From Salmonella enterica subsp. enterica serovar Choleraesuis (GTDB lineage Bacteria > Pseudomonadota > Gammaproteobacteria > Enterobacterales > Enterobacteriaceae): DNA of 64,000 bases. Shown in pieces: positions 49,262 through 59,344 of the stretch (its first letter is position 1; every line of letters begins with the position of its first letter). Below the pieces are notes generated by a model, which ran no database searches, had not been told where the DNA came from, and worked only from the letters and a program-made list of their open reading frames with translations. The position numbers were made by a program, and so were the translations under genes. The stretch is taken from NCBI GenBank assembly GCA_022846635.1, contig AP025685.1:806001-870000 (forward strand), given 5' to 3'.

Positions 49262-49603
49262 ATGTTTTATATTCAGCAAGAGGAAGATGGCAATCTTATT
49301 CGGATAGAGCGCCAGCCGTTTGACTCAATGACTGGCACGCGCCCGGAAGATGATGCTCAGGTGCTTGCATTACAGGCGTTACAGGAAGCCCGGGTGGCCA
49401 GCCTGCAGCGGCTGCAAAACTCCGATCTCGAAATGGTGCGCGTTCTTGAAGACCTTATTGCTGTACTCATGACGAAAGGGATCATCAGCATAACCGACCT
49501 GCCGGTTGCGGCGCAGACTAAGCTACTCAACCGCGCTCAGGCTCGTCAGGCTTTGGGAGGGCTGGAACGGTTAATGGATGAAGATGAAGATGCAATATTG
49601 TAA
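49262..49603 (+). CDS. Conserved small protein of the Lap locus, unknown function
   Basis: A 113-residue soluble protein with an AAGGA ribosome site. The pattern MFYIQQEEDGNLIRIERQPF at the start, the central RVLEDLIAVLMTKGIISITDLP and the end AQTKLLNRAQARQALGG...DEDE match a small family I have seen in Pseudomonas, Shewanella and Vibrio, where it is often mislabelled as tryptophan synthase beta-like. No enzymatic motif is visible; a helical, acidic protein is predicted. Lying between the adhesin and its exporter, it may assist secretion or folding, or it may be a passenger. The family assignment is from memory. Confidence 0.8.
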   Translation: MFYIQQEEDGNLIRIERQPFDSMTGTRPEDDAQVLALQALQEARVASLQRLQNSDLEMVRVLEDLIAVLMTKGIISITDLPVAAQTKLLNRAQARQALGGLERLMDEDEDAIL

Positions 49604-49945
49604 TTCCCTTTGACCTTTATTTTTTTGTCAGGCGTTATGACTTTATTTTGATTGATTATATTCACATTTAAATAAAGCTCTAAATGTATTAGTTTGCAAA
49701 AATAAGCTTTAGTATTTCTAATGCATTAATGATTATTCTTATTGTTGTTTTATTGGTTTATTATGATCTTGTGTATTTAGTGCTATTTTTTGTTTTGCAC
49801 AACTTGACATTACCTGACTTCAAAAATTGACCTTTATTAAAATATTTAAATGGAATGGTCTTAATATGATTACATCCGGAAACCCCACGCCGGGAGTATG
49901 AGACCTTAGGCTTCAGTCAGTACGACAATGTAAATGGATGACATT
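49604..49945. other. Intergenic region before lapE
   Basis: About 340 bp, strongly AT-rich. TTGACA at 49804-49809 and TTGACC at 49828-49833 are possible -35 elements, but no good -10 partner was seen. It likely holds the exporter promoter. Nothing else was identified. Confidence 0.5.
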
Positions 49946-51328
49946 ATGAAACTACCTCGCAGGACACTACTGGCATTTTCACTTTCTCTGATTATGGCTC
50001 AGCCCGCGCTGGCCGGATCGATGACCAAAGCGGTACAGGATGCGCTGGCCTATCATCCGGAGGTTAGTGCTTCAGTAAACAGCCGTCATGCGGCTGACCA
50101 GGAACTGCGTGCGGCAAAGGGCGGATATTATCCGACGCTGGATTTGAATGCAGGGACCGGCTGGGAACAGACTGATAATCCCACTACCCGTAGCCTGAAA
50201 GACCATCGCCGCAATCTGCATCGTAGCGAGTCGAGCATTAATCTTACCCAGAACGTTTTTAACGGGTTTATGACCACCAGTGAAGTAGCCCGCCAGCGTG
50301 CGACGGTAAACTCACGGGCATTTGGCGTAATGAATAGCAGCGAGGTAACTGCGCTTAACGCGATTCAGGCTTATCTGGATGTACTGATGCGCCAGCAAAT
50401 GGTGCAACTGGCTCAGGAAAACCTGACCAGTCACGAACGTATCTTCGATCAGATTCGGCTCCGCACCCAACAAGGAGTAGGGCGTCAGGCGGATCATGAG
50501 CAGGCAGAAGCGCGTTTGTCCCAGGCCCGCAACAACCTGCTGACCGAGCAAACTAACCTTCAGGATGCGGAAACCAACTACCTCAGCATCACCGGTACCA
50601 TGCCAACGAATCTCAGCATGCCGCCATCTTCAGGCGGACTGGCGTCGCTCAATGCTGCGCAGAAAGTTATGGTAGAAAATAGTCCGTTACTGAAACTGGC
50701 CGAAGCAGATATTGAAGCGGCCCGCCAGCAGTATGAAGCCTCAAAATCGCGCTACTACCCAAATGTTAACGTAGAGCTGGGCCGTCGTATGGATAACAAC
50801 GTCGACGGAACTCGCGGTCACGATCAAGAGTGGCAGGCAATGGTGCGCATGCGCTACAACCTGTTCAACGGTGGCAGCGATGTGGCTAACGTTAAGGCTA
50901 ACGCATACAAAATTAAAGAGGCTCAGGATGTGCGCAATAATGCGCTGCGCCAGCTCACCGAAGAGCTGCGTCTTGCCTGGACCGCTCTGGACAACGCCCG
51001 CCAGCAGGTGCCGATTGCGAAGGATTACGCAGAGCGCAGCATGGTGGTACGTACCGCTTACCAGCAACAGTTCAGTATTGGCGAGCGTTCGCTGCTGGAC
51101 TTATTGGACAGTGAAAACGAAGTATTCAGTGCCCAGCGCCGCTACGTCGAGATGCAGTTTGTTGAGCTGTTCTCTGGCTATCGCATCAAAGCGCGAGTTG
51201 GCGAACTGCTGAAGTCGCTGAATATCGCAGCTCCAGAGGCTGCCGTTGCGCTGGATAACCCGCCGCCACAGGTGGGGATTGAGTCAGAAAATCCGCAGTC
51301 TGAGCACGATACGCTGCCCGAGCTGTGA
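49946..51328 (+). CDS. lapE: TolC-family outer membrane protein (LapE)
   Basis: A 460-residue outer membrane efflux protein. A signal peptide ends at PALA|GSMTKAV, followed by the duplicated TolC helical repeats (AKGGYYPTLDLNAGTGWEQ, SKSRYYPNVNVELG; SRMRYNLFNGG-like RMRYNLFNGGSD). It forms the outer duct of the type I secretion machine, in which the adhesin retention module lodges. ATG 49946 follows GGATGA; an upstream ATG at 49934 lacks a ribosome site. It is 78 bp before lapB, without a terminator, so lapE-lapB-lapC form an operon. Confidence 0.93.
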   Translation: MKLPRRTLLAFSLSLIMAQPALAGSMTKAVQDALAYHPEVSASVNSRHAADQELRAAKGGYYPTLDLNAGTGWEQTDNPTTRSLKDHRRNLHRSESSINLTQNVFNGFMTTSEVARQRATVNSRAFGVMNSSEVTALNAIQAYLDVLMRQQMVQLAQENLTSHERIFDQIRLRTQQGVGRQADHEQAEARLSQARNNLLTEQTNLQDAETNYLSITGTMPTNLSMPPSSGGLASLNAAQKVMVENSPLLKLAEADIEAARQQYEASKSRYYPNVNVELGRRMDNNVDGTRGHDQEWQAMVRMRYNLFNGGSDVANVKANAYKIKEAQDVRNNALRQLTEELRLAWTALDNARQQVPIAKDYAERSMVVRTAYQQQFSIGERSLLDLLDSENEVFSAQRRYVEMQFVELFSGYRIKARVGELLKSLNIAAPEAAVALDNPPPQVGIESENPQSEHDTLPEL

Positions 51329-51406
51329 CACGCTACGCACCGGGGGGCTTTGCCCTCCGGCCGCGCCGTAGTTGGAATAACACGAAGTACAAGGATGTAG
51401 GGCGCG

Positions 51407-53599
51407 ATGACGCAAATAAATCTTGAGGATGTCGTAACCAGTCAGCCGCAGCAGGCTGATATTCATGAACCCGGCGATCCGCGTGAAAGTCGCGACGATC
51501 CATTGCTCGATAGCCTGATAATCGTTTGTAAATTACACGCTATTACTACCAGCAGGACATCTCTAACCGCCGGATTACCGCTCAATGCCTGGCGGCTATC
51601 GCCCGCAACATTTCCACGAGCTGCCGCTCGAGCCGGATTGAAATCCCGCATGGTAAAGCGCCCGCTGGGGCGTATTTCTGCTATGAGCCTGCCGGCAATA
51701 TTAATATTAAAGCATGGTGCCGCTGCGGTAATGGTTGGCCGCACGCAGGAAGGCGATATTCGCCTGATGCCGAGCGAAACTGAAGGCGGAGAGATAACAG
51801 TATCAGCCAAAGAATTGGCCGAACAATATAGCGGTAGCGTCATTTTTCTCCAGCCAATACATGAATATGATAACCAGCCCACGGCCTTTATTCCCCATAC
51901 CCGAGCCTGGTTTAAAGACACCATTCGCCTGTCGCGATTTCTCTATACTGACGCGATAGCCGCCAGCTTTCTTATTAATATTATTGCCTTGTGTACCCCG
52001 CTATTCGTAATGAACGTCTACGACCGGGTAGTACCGAATCAGGCCACCGCCACGCTGTGGGTGCTCGCGATTGGCATTACGCTGGCCTTTCTGTTTGATC
52101 TTATTCTAAAAACTTTGCGCGGGATCTGTCTCGATCTGGCGGGAAAGAAAACCGATCTGATCGTTTCGGCGTCGCTGTTTGAACGTATTGTCGGAATGCG
52201 TATGAAGATGCGCCCGGACAGAGTCGGCAGCTTTGCCCAGAATATTCATGAAGTGCAGTCGTTACGAGATTTTTTATCGTCATTAACGATGACTGCATTG
52301 ATCGACATGCCTTTTACCTTACTGATTTTACTGGTTATTGGCGTTATCGGCGGGCCGTTAGTATTCGTTCCTCTGGTGGCTTATCCGCTTACCCTGCTGG
52401 TGAGCTGGATGATTCAGAAACCATTGACCGAAACTATTGATAAAACCATGAAGCTGGCCAGCGAACGCCAGGCACTGCTGGTAGAAACCCTGTCGGGTCT
52501 GGACGCCATTAAGCTTAATAACGCTCAAAGTGAACGTCAGTATTTATGGGAAAAGACCATTGGTAGCCTCAGTAAGCTGGAGCTGCGGGTTAAATCGCTT
52601 TCCTATCTGGCGGTCAATTTTACTGCCTGGATGCAGCAGTTTTCTGGCGTACTGATGATTGTTGGCGGCGTCTATCTGATTATTGACGGCAACCTCAGTA
52701 TGGGGGGCCTGATTGCCTGCTACATGCTAAATACCCGTGCTCTGGTACCGCTTGGCCAGCTCTCAGGCCTCGTGACGCGTTTTCATCAGGCCAAAATCAC
52801 CATGGAAACCACTGACCAGATGATGGGGCTGGAACAAGAGCGCGACGAGAAAGAGATGCCTCTTAAGCGTGATGTACTGCGCGGTGGCATTGAGTTTCGT
52901 AATGTGCGCTTTAGCTACCCTGGCGCTAAATCGCCATCGCTGGAAGATATTAGTATCAAAATCGCGCCCGGCGAGCGCATTGGCATTATCGGGCGCAGCG
53001 GTTCAGGGAAGAGCTCGCTGGCTAAGCTTTTGGTGAGCTTCTATCAGCCGGAAAACGGCAGCATCCTGATTGATGGCACCGATGCCCGTCAGATAGACGT
53101 CAATGACCTGCGCCACAATATTGGCTATGCGCCGCAGGATATTCATCTGTTCAGCGGGACGCTGCGTGAAAACCTGATTTATGGGGCCAGCTATGTGAGC
53201 GATGAAGCTATGCTGCGTGCGGCTACCATTTCTGGCGTGCATGAGTTTGCCCGTAAACATCCGGATGGTTACAACCTGCAGGTGGGCGAGCGGGGAATGC
53301 AGCTTTCCGGCGGTCAGCGCCAGGCGGTGGCTCTGGCGCGCGCGCTGCTTCTTGAGCCGCCGGTATTGTTATTGGATGAGCCAACAAGCTCAATGGATAA
53401 CGCCTCGGAGGATCAGATCAAGAAAGCGCTGCTGGTTGCAACCCGCCAGAGCACCGTACTACTGGTCACGCATCGTGCTTCGTTACTCGCTCTGGTGGAT
53501 CGGCTGATTGTGCTGGACCGCGGAAAAATCATAGCCGACGGACCAAAAGAAACCGTGCTTAACGCTTTGAAGAAGGGACAAATTCATGCGAATCGGTAA
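51407..53599 (+). CDS. lapB: Type I secretion ABC transporter with C39-like domain (LapB)
   Basis: A 730-residue transporter: an N-terminal C39 peptidase-like domain (about 30-150), a six-helix membrane domain (about 180-450, FLINIIALCTPLFVMNVYDRVVPNQ) and a C-terminal ATPase with Walker A GRSGSGKSS, signature LSGGQRQ and LLLDEPTSSMD. The C39 domain seems non-catalytic, as is usual for RTX exporters, where it binds the substrate. It closely resembles Pseudomonas LapB. It energises export of the adhesin. Its end overlaps lapC by 14 bp. Confidence 0.95.
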   Translation: MTQINLEDVVTSQPQQADIHEPGDPRESRDDPLLDSLIIVCKLHAITTSRTSLTAGLPLNAWRLSPATFPRAAARAGLKSRMVKRPLGRISAMSLPAILILKHGAAAVMVGRTQEGDIRLMPSETEGGEITVSAKELAEQYSGSVIFLQPIHEYDNQPTAFIPHTRAWFKDTIRLSRFLYTDAIAASFLINIIALCTPLFVMNVYDRVVPNQATATLWVLAIGITLAFLFDLILKTLRGICLDLAGKKTDLIVSASLFERIVGMRMKMRPDRVGSFAQNIHEVQSLRDFLSSLTMTALIDMPFTLLILLVIGVIGGPLVFVPLVAYPLTLLVSWMIQKPLTETIDKTMKLASERQALLVETLSGLDAIKLNNAQSERQYLWEKTIGSLSKLELRVKSLSYLAVNFTAWMQQFSGVLMIVGGVYLIIDGNLSMGGLIACYMLNTRALVPLGQLSGLVTRFHQAKITMETTDQMMGLEQERDEKEMPLKRDVLRGGIEFRNVRFSYPGAKSPSLEDISIKIAPGERIGIIGRSGSGKSSLAKLLVSFYQPENGSILIDGTDARQIDVNDLRHNIGYAPQDIHLFSGTLRENLIYGASYVSDEAMLRAATISGVHEFARKHPDGYNLQVGERGMQLSGGQRQAVALARALLLEPPVLLLDEPTSSMDNASEDQIKKALLVATRQSTVLLVTHRASLLALVDRLIVLDRGKIIADGPKETVLNALKKGQIHANR

Positions 53600-54947
53600 C
53601 GGGTTCACCCGCTTTTTTGACTGGCTTATCGGTAGTAAACGGGAAGGCAGCTTCGCCATTAATGAGATCAACCGGGCGATGATCCAGGATTCTCCGCGCG
53701 TACTGCGGGTGACTATCTGGGCGATCCTCGGCTTTTTTCTCTGTTTTATTGTCTGGACGGCCACGGCAGAGATCGATGAAGTTACCCGCGGCGATGGCAA
53801 AGCTATCCCCTCATCACGGCTTCAGAAGATCCAGAACCTGGAGGGGGGGATCGTTAGCGAAGTCTTTGTGCGTGAGGGCCAGGTGGTTAATGCCGGGGAT
53901 CCGCTGCTGCGGCTCGACGATACCCGCTTTCAATCTGATGCCGGAGAAAGTACGGCGGACAGGCTCTCTTTACTGGCAAGAATCGAGCGTCTGACCGCTG
54001 AGCTTAACAACCGCCCGCTGGCATTCACCGATGAAATCATGCAGGAAGCGCCAAGTATCGCCAGCGGCGAGCAGGAGCTGTTCGATAGCCAGCGCAAGCG
54101 GATGGACAGTGAGATCTCCGGTCTGGAGGAGCAGCTGGTTCAGCGCAAGCAGGAGCTGCTGGATTTTGAATCGAAAAAGGGTCAGTACCGCAGTGGCCTT
54201 AACCTGGTGCAACAAGAGATTCGTATGTCTGAACCTTTGGTAGCCGCTGGGGCCATTTCGCGCGTAGAGGTGCTGCGCCTGCGTCGTTCAGAGGTGGAAA
54301 TGCGTGGCCAGCTTGATTCGGTCACCCTGGCAATTCCCCGCGCCAGGTCAGCGATAAAAGAGATCGAAAGCAAAATCAGCGAAACTCGCGGTCGTTTTCG
54401 CAGCGAGGCGTTAGCTGAGCTAAACGAAGCGCGCACAAAACTCAGCCGCCTTCAGGCTTCCGGTAAAGCGATTGAGGATCAGGTTAAACGCACGATGGTG
54501 ACATCCCCGGTTAAAGGGATTGTGCAGCAGATGTTGGTTAACACCATCGGCGGCGTCATCCAGCCGGGCAGTGATTTGGTGGAGATCGTTCCGCTGGAAG
54601 ATTCATTGCTGGTCGAGGCGCGGATCCGGCCGCAGGATATTGCTTTCCTTCATCCGGGCCAGGAAGCAGTGATTAAATTTACCGCATATGATTTTACGAT
54701 TTACGGCGGCATGAAAGGCAAACTTGAGCAGATAAGCCCCGATACCATCACCGATAAAGAAGGCCGCAGTTTTTACGTTATCCGGTTGCGCACCGATAAA
54801 AACCATCTGGGCAGCGAAGAGAAACCTCTTATTATTATTCCGGGAATGGTGGCATCGGTGGATATTCTTACCGGCAAAAAAACCATCCTCAGTTATCTGA
54901 TGAAACCTATACTGCGGGCAAGGGCCGAGGCCTTTACCGAACGCTAG
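53586..54947 (+). CDS. lapC: HlyD-family membrane fusion protein (LapC)
   Basis: A 453-residue adaptor with one membrane segment (about 39-60), a barrel-sandwich domain in which QKIQNLEGGIVSEVFVREGQVV is the biotinyl-lipoyl half, a long coiled-coil hairpin (about 115-290) rich in Arg, Glu and Gln, and the C-terminal HlyD signature VTSPVKGIVQQMLVNTIGGV. It bridges LapB to LapE. Its ATG lies inside the end of lapB, so translation is coupled. A terminator follows directly. Confidence 0.95.
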   Translation: MRIGNGFTRFFDWLIGSKREGSFAINEINRAMIQDSPRVLRVTIWAILGFFLCFIVWTATAEIDEVTRGDGKAIPSSRLQKIQNLEGGIVSEVFVREGQVVNAGDPLLRLDDTRFQSDAGESTADRLSLLARIERLTAELNNRPLAFTDEIMQEAPSIASGEQELFDSQRKRMDSEISGLEEQLVQRKQELLDFESKKGQYRSGLNLVQQEIRMSEPLVAAGAISRVEVLRLRRSEVEMRGQLDSVTLAIPRARSAIKEIESKISETRGRFRSEALAELNEARTKLSRLQASGKAIEDQVKRTMVTSPVKGIVQQMLVNTIGGVIQPGSDLVEIVPLEDSLLVEARIRPQDIAFLHPGQEAVIKFTAYDFTIYGGMKGKLEQISPDTITDKEGRSFYVIRLRTDKNHLGSEEKPLIIIPGMVASVDILTGKKTILSYLMKPILRARAEAFTER

Positions 54948-54952
54948 CTTCT

Positions 54953-54980
54953 AAAACGGCGCCACTGGCGCCGTTTTTTT
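54953..54980 (+). terminator. Intrinsic terminator after lapC
   Basis: AAAACGGCGCC-ACT-GGCGCCGTTTT hairpin with a continued T-run, five bases after the lapC stop. Confidence 0.95.
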
Positions 54981-55104
54981 ATCCCTTCTGACGAGTGCAA
55001 CCCGTTTCATGACGGGTGTGATTTTCCTATCATTTTTTGAACATTACTGAAAACTTTTTATAACAATGCTCTACTATGCTTTCCGTTCTGGCGGAGGAAG
55101 TGCG

Positions 55105-56286
55105 ATGAGAGATGTGGTTATTGTTGGCGCGGTACGTACACCTATCGGCTGTTTTCAAGGGGCTTTAGCCCAGCGTAGTGCCACGGAACTCGGGGCGGTA
55201 GTGATTCGGGCGCTTTTGGAACGCAGCGGCGTCGATCCGCTCCAGGTTGATGAAGTTATCATCGGCCAGGTGCTTACCGCCGGTGCAGGGCAAAACCCGG
55301 CCCGCCAGACCGCGCTAAAAAGCGGCCTGCCTAATACACTTTCTGCAATAACCATCAATGACGTTTGCGGCTCTGGCCTGAAAGCACTGCACCTGGCGAC
55401 TCAGGCCATACAGTGTGGTGAGGCAGAGGTAGTTATTGCCGGTGGCCAGGAGAATATGAGCCGGGCGCCACACGTACTGACTGATAGCCGCACCGGGGCG
55501 CGCATCGGCAATAGCCAGCTTATCGACAGCCTGGTACACGATGGGCTGTGGGATGCTTTCAACGATTATCATATGGGTGTCACCGCCGAAAATCTGGCGC
55601 GGGAATATAACATCAGCCGCGAACTCCAGGATGCTTATGCGCTGGCGTCCCAGCATAAAGCGCGGGTCGCCATTGATTCCGGGCGCTTTCGCGATGAAAT
55701 CGTTCCGGTGCCGGTTACTCTGGAAGATGGTTCGGTGCGTATGGTTGATACCGACGAGCAGCCGCGCACCGATGCCAGCGCCGAAGCGCTGGCGCTGTTA
55801 TCCCCAAGCTTTGACAGCCAGGGCAGCGTTACCGCCGGTAACGCTTCGGCTATCAACGACGGAGCGGCGGCTGTAATGATGATGAGCGCGACTCGTGCCG
55901 AAGAGCTTGGTATTCCGGTGCTGGCCCGCATTCGGGCTTTTGCCAGCGTAGGGGTCGATCCGGCGCTGATGGGTATCGCGCCGGTTTATGCCACCCGCCG
56001 CTGTCTGGAGCGCGCCGGGTGGCAGCTTGATGAACTCGATCTTATCGAAGCAAACGAAGCGTTTGCGGCTCAGGCGCTATCGGTGAATAAGCTCCTGGAA
56101 TGGGATGAAACCCGGGTAAATGTTAACGGCGGGGCGCTGGCTCTGGGTCACCCTATCGGTGCATCCGGCTGTCGCATCCTGGTTTCTCTGCTGCATGAAA
56201 TGGCGAAACGCCAGGCCAGTAAAGGGCTGGCAACACTGTGTGTCGGCGGTGGGCAGGGCGTCGCGCTGGCGGTTGAGCGGGATTAA
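55105..56286 (+). CDS. yqeF: Acetyl-CoA acetyltransferase (thiolase II)
   Basis: A 393-residue thiolase, the length of E. coli YqeF. The nucleophile C88 is in INDVCGSGLKAL, with GHPIGASG (His) and TLCVGGGQG (second Cys) near the end. It condenses two acetyl-CoA to acetoacetyl-CoA or runs in reverse. Assigned to YqeF by position before ygeA and by length, although AtoB is very similar. The frame opens at 55066; ATG 55105 follows GGAGGAAG and fits the family start MRDVVIVGAVRTPIG. Confidence 0.9.
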   Translation: MRDVVIVGAVRTPIGCFQGALAQRSATELGAVVIRALLERSGVDPLQVDEVIIGQVLTAGAGQNPARQTALKSGLPNTLSAITINDVCGSGLKALHLATQAIQCGEAEVVIAGGQENMSRAPHVLTDSRTGARIGNSQLIDSLVHDGLWDAFNDYHMGVTAENLAREYNISRELQDAYALASQHKARVAIDSGRFRDEIVPVPVTLEDGSVRMVDTDEQPRTDASAEALALLSPSFDSQGSVTAGNASAINDGAAAVMMMSATRAEELGIPVLARIRAFASVGVDPALMGIAPVYATRRCLERAGWQLDELDLIEANEAFAAQALSVNKLLEWDETRVNVNGGALALGHPIGASGCRILVSLLHEMAKRQASKGLATLCVGGGQGVALAVERD

Positions 56287-56367
56287 CTCACTAATCGGAT
56301 CTGCTGAGCGCCATTTTCCAGTAATCTTCTGTTATATATTCCCGTAAGCGGAAAACAGGAGATAACG

Positions 56368-57063
56368 ATGAAAACACTGGGTCTGATTGGCGGCATGAGC
56401 TGGGAATCAACGATTCCTTACTACCGGGCTATCAATGAGGGAATCAAAGCTCGTCTTGGCGGGCTGCACTCGGCACAGGTCGTGTTATACAGCGTCGATT
56501 TTGCCGAAATCGAGCAGTGTCAGCGCGACGGCGACTGGCAGAAAGCGGGCGCTATCCTGGGCAATGCTGCGCTTAAGCTTGAAGCCGCAGGCGCCGAAGG
56601 CATCGTGCTGTGTACTAACACCATGCATAAAGTTGCCGATGAAATAACCTCCCGCTGTTCACTTCCATTTTTACATATTGCCGATGCTACCGGGCGTGCG
56701 ATTGGTGAGGCCGGTATTCGCCACGTCGGGCTACTGGGCACCCGCTACACGATGGAGCAGCCATTCTATCGCCAGTATATGGAGCAGCAGTTTGGTATTT
56801 ATACCCTGGTGCCGGAAGCGGGCGAGCGGGCACTGGTCAACGACATTATTTTTAGTGAGCTATGCCTTGGCACTTTCTCGGATGCCTCGCGCGACGTTAT
56901 GATTTCTGCCATCGAATCCCTCGCCGCTGAAGGCGCTCAGGCGGTTATCTTCGGCTGCACCGAAATTGGCCTGTTGGTGCCGGTAGAAAAAAGCCCGCTA
57001 CCGGTGTTTGATACCACCGCGCTCCATGCCGCGGCCGCCGTTGATTTCATGCTTCAGGATTAA
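56368..57063 (+). CDS. ygeA: Amino acid racemase of the aspartate/glutamate racemase family (YgeA)
   Basis: A 231-residue racemase with two catalytic cysteines, C82 (VLCTNTMHK) and C197 ([10 protein letters not shown]), and the phosphate-free GGMSWEST start typical of YgeA/RacD. E. coli YgeA (RacD) is a broad-spectrum racemase for amino acids such as homoserine and others. PLP-independent. It converges with lysR, their ends overlapping by four bases, the same arrangement as in E. coli. Confidence 0.93.
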   Translation: MKTLGLIGGMSWESTIPYYRAINEGIKARLGGLHSAQVVLYSVDFAEIEQCQRDGDWQKAGAILGNAALKLEAAGAEGIVLCTNTMHKVADEITSRCSLPFLHIADATGRAIGEAGIRHVGLLGTRYTMEQPFYRQYMEQQFGIYTLVPEAGERALVNDIIFSELCLGTFSDASRDVMISAIESLAAEGAQAVIFGCTEIGLLVPVEKSPLPVFDTTALHAAAAVDFMLQD

Positions 57064-57980
57064 TGCGTTAACTTATCCAGCCGTTGCTGATAGTCGGCCA
57101 TCCCGGCCTGCAAGTGCTCGCACAGCAGGCCGGCCAGCGCCGACTCTGGGCGGTGCAGCGGGCGGATAAGACTGACGGTAAAAGGCACATTTTCGCTAAA
57201 ACGACGTACCGTCACTCCCCGGCCCTGATAATCCTGGGCGGTCAGCGGATTGACGATTGAAATTCCAGCCCCTGCCTTCACCAGCGCGCATACTGAAGCC
57301 GCGCTGTGGGTTTCCACCACCATCCGACGCGTTATCTCATGGCGAGCAAACAGCGCATCCAGCAGCTGGCGATAGCTATCGCCTTGCGACAGGCTGATAT
57401 AGTTCTGCCCCTGGAAATCCGCGGGGGTAAGCTCTTTCTTCGCGGCCAGCGGGTGGTTGTCAGGCAATACGCATACCTCATTGCAGGTCAGCAGGGTTTG
57501 GCGCTCGGTACCCGCTGGTGTGGTCAGCGTTTCGGTAAGCCCCAAATCATGGCGCTGAGCCGACAGCCACTCCTCTAACAAAGGCGATTCCTGAGGCACA
57601 ATATTTAACCCGACGTTCGGGTAACGCTCAAGGAAAGGGGCCACCAGCCCCGGCAGAAATGACTGGGAAAATACCGGCAGGCATACCACCGACAGTTCCC
57701 CCTCGCGAAATTCGCGCAGTCCGTTCGCCGCGTTCACTATCCGGTCCAGCCCGTACCATGAGCGCTGCACCTCTTCGAACAGCCGTAATCCCTGAACCGT
57801 GGGATACAACCGACCGCGCTGGCGGCTAAATAACGTCAGCCCCAGTAGCTGCTCACAGCGCGCCAGCTCCCGGCTTACGGTGGGTTGTGAGGTATGCAGC
57901 AGGCGGGCGGCCTCGGTCAGGCTACCTGCGGTCATTACCGCGTGGAAAATCTCAATATGGCGTAACGTGACGGATGGCAT
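57060..57980 (-). CDS. lysR: LysR, activator of lysA
   Basis: A 306-residue LTTR. The helix-turn-helix ([34 protein letters not shown]) and the effector domain ([46 protein letters not shown]) match E. coli LysR. It activates lysA in response to diaminopimelate versus lysine levels and represses itself. The gene is divergent from lysA, 122 bp apart, the shared control region. ATG 57980 lies behind GGGAG and is preferred to the frame opening at 58004. Confidence 0.96.
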   Translation of the reverse strand: MPSVTLRHIEIFHAVMTAGSLTEAARLLHTSQPTVSRELARCEQLLGLTLFSRQRGRLYPTVQGLRLFEEVQRSWYGLDRIVNAANGLREFREGELSVVCLPVFSQSFLPGLVAPFLERYPNVGLNIVPQESPLLEEWLSAQRHDLGLTETLTTPAGTERQTLLTCNEVCVLPDNHPLAAKKELTPADFQGQNYISLSQGDSYRQLLDALFARHEITRRMVVETHSAASVCALVKAGAGISIVNPLTAQDYQGRGVTVRRFSENVPFTVSLIRPLHRPESALAGLLCEHLQAGMADYQQRLDKLTH

Positions 57981-58102
57981 AACCACTCCCGGCGTAAAAC
58001 CCAAGGTATATCATTTTTGCATAGAGTTTGTAGAAAACGATATTTTTTACATTGATTGGGATATGGCTTAATGAGCAGAGATTAACCGCCAGGAGCGCCG
58101 CC

Positions 58103-59344
58103 ATGTCTGCCACTATTTCCGCAACCCCTTTTACGCCCGCTCGTTTACAGGCGCTGATTGCTCGTTACGATGGGCCGGTATGGGCTTATGACGCCGATAC
58201 TATCCGCCGCCAGATAGCGAAGCTCAGCGATTTTGACGTGATCCGTTTCGCGCAAAAGGCCTGCTCCAATATCCATATTCTGCGCCTGATGCGTGAGCAG
58301 GGCGTAAAGGTCGATGCGGTATCGCTGGGAGAAATTGAACGTGCACTGGCGGCGGGCTATCGCCCTGAAGAGATAGTGTTTACCGCAGATGTGATTGATA
58401 AGCCTACCCTGGAGCGAGTGAGTGAGCTGAACATCACGGTTAATGCGGGTTCAGCAGATATGCTGCATCAGCTCGGCCAGCGCTCACCGGGGCACCGGGT
58501 ATGGCTGCGGGTTAACCCTGGCTTTGGCCATGGCCACAGCCAGAAAACCAACACCGGCGGTGAGAACAGCAAACACGGTATTTGGTACCAGGAGCTGCCG
58601 CAGGCGCTGGAAACTCTCGACCGTTATGGGCTGAAGCTGGTGGGCCTGCATATGCATATTGGTTCCGGGGTGGATTATGGCCACCTGGAACAGGTTTGCG
58701 GCGCGATGGTGGCTCAGGTGGTGGAGTCTGGTCACGATTTAGAGGCAATTTCGGCGGGTGGCGGCTTGTCGATACCCTATCGCAACGATGATTCAGAGGT
58801 AAATACTGCCCATTACTTTGGGCTGTGGAATGCGGCGCGGGAGAAAATCGCCCGCCATCTTGGACATCCGGTAACGCTCGAAATAGAGCCGGGGCGTTTT
58901 CTGGTGGCAGAGTCCGGTATTTTGCTAAGCCAGGTGCGAGCCGTAAAAGAGATGGGCAGCCGCCATTTCGTTCTTGTGGATGCGGGCTTTAACGACCTGA
59001 TGCGCCCTGCGATGTACGGCAGCTATCACCCGATCGGCACCCTGGACTGCAAAGGCGAGTCAACCGAAGCTCGTTCTCAGGTAGAAAGCGTGGTGGCCGG
59101 GCCGTTGTGTGAGTCCGGGGACGTATTTACCCAGCAGGAGGGCGGGATGGTTGAAACCCGGCTACTTTCTGACCCAGAGGTCGGGGACTTCCTGGTGCTG
59201 TATCACACCGGGGCCTACGGTGCGTCTATGTCCTCTAACTACAACAGTCGTCCGCTACTTCCGGAAGTGCTGTTTGATGGCGACGAACTGCACCTGATTC
59301 GCCGCCGTCAGACCATCGCTGAGCTGCTGGCTCTGGAACTGTAA
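58103..59344 (+). CDS. lysA: Diaminopimelate decarboxylase
   Basis: A 413-residue PLP enzyme of fold III; it makes L-lysine from meso-diaminopimelate, the last step of lysine synthesis. The PLP lysine is K52 (FAQKACSN), with HMHIGSG, SAGGGLSIPY, EPGRFLVAESG and the CESGD motif for the active-site cysteine of the partner subunit. ATG 58103 follows AGGAG; the longer frame from 58052 lacks it. Its stop codon abuts that of galR without a gap. Confidence 0.96.
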   Translation: MSATISATPFTPARLQALIARYDGPVWAYDADTIRRQIAKLSDFDVIRFAQKACSNIHILRLMREQGVKVDAVSLGEIERALAAGYRPEEIVFTADVIDKPTLERVSELNITVNAGSADMLHQLGQRSPGHRVWLRVNPGFGHGHSQKTNTGGENSKHGIWYQELPQALETLDRYGLKLVGLHMHIGSGVDYGHLEQVCGAMVAQVVESGHDLEAISAGGGLSIPYRNDDSEVNTAHYFGLWNAAREKIARHLGHPVTLEIEPGRFLVAESGILLSQVRAVKEMGSRHFVLVDAGFNDLMRPAMYGSYHPIGTLDCKGESTEARSQVESVVAGPLCESGDVFTQQEGGMVETRLLSDPEVGDFLVLYHTGAYGASMSSNYNSRPLLPEVLFDGDELHLIRRRQTIAELLALEL

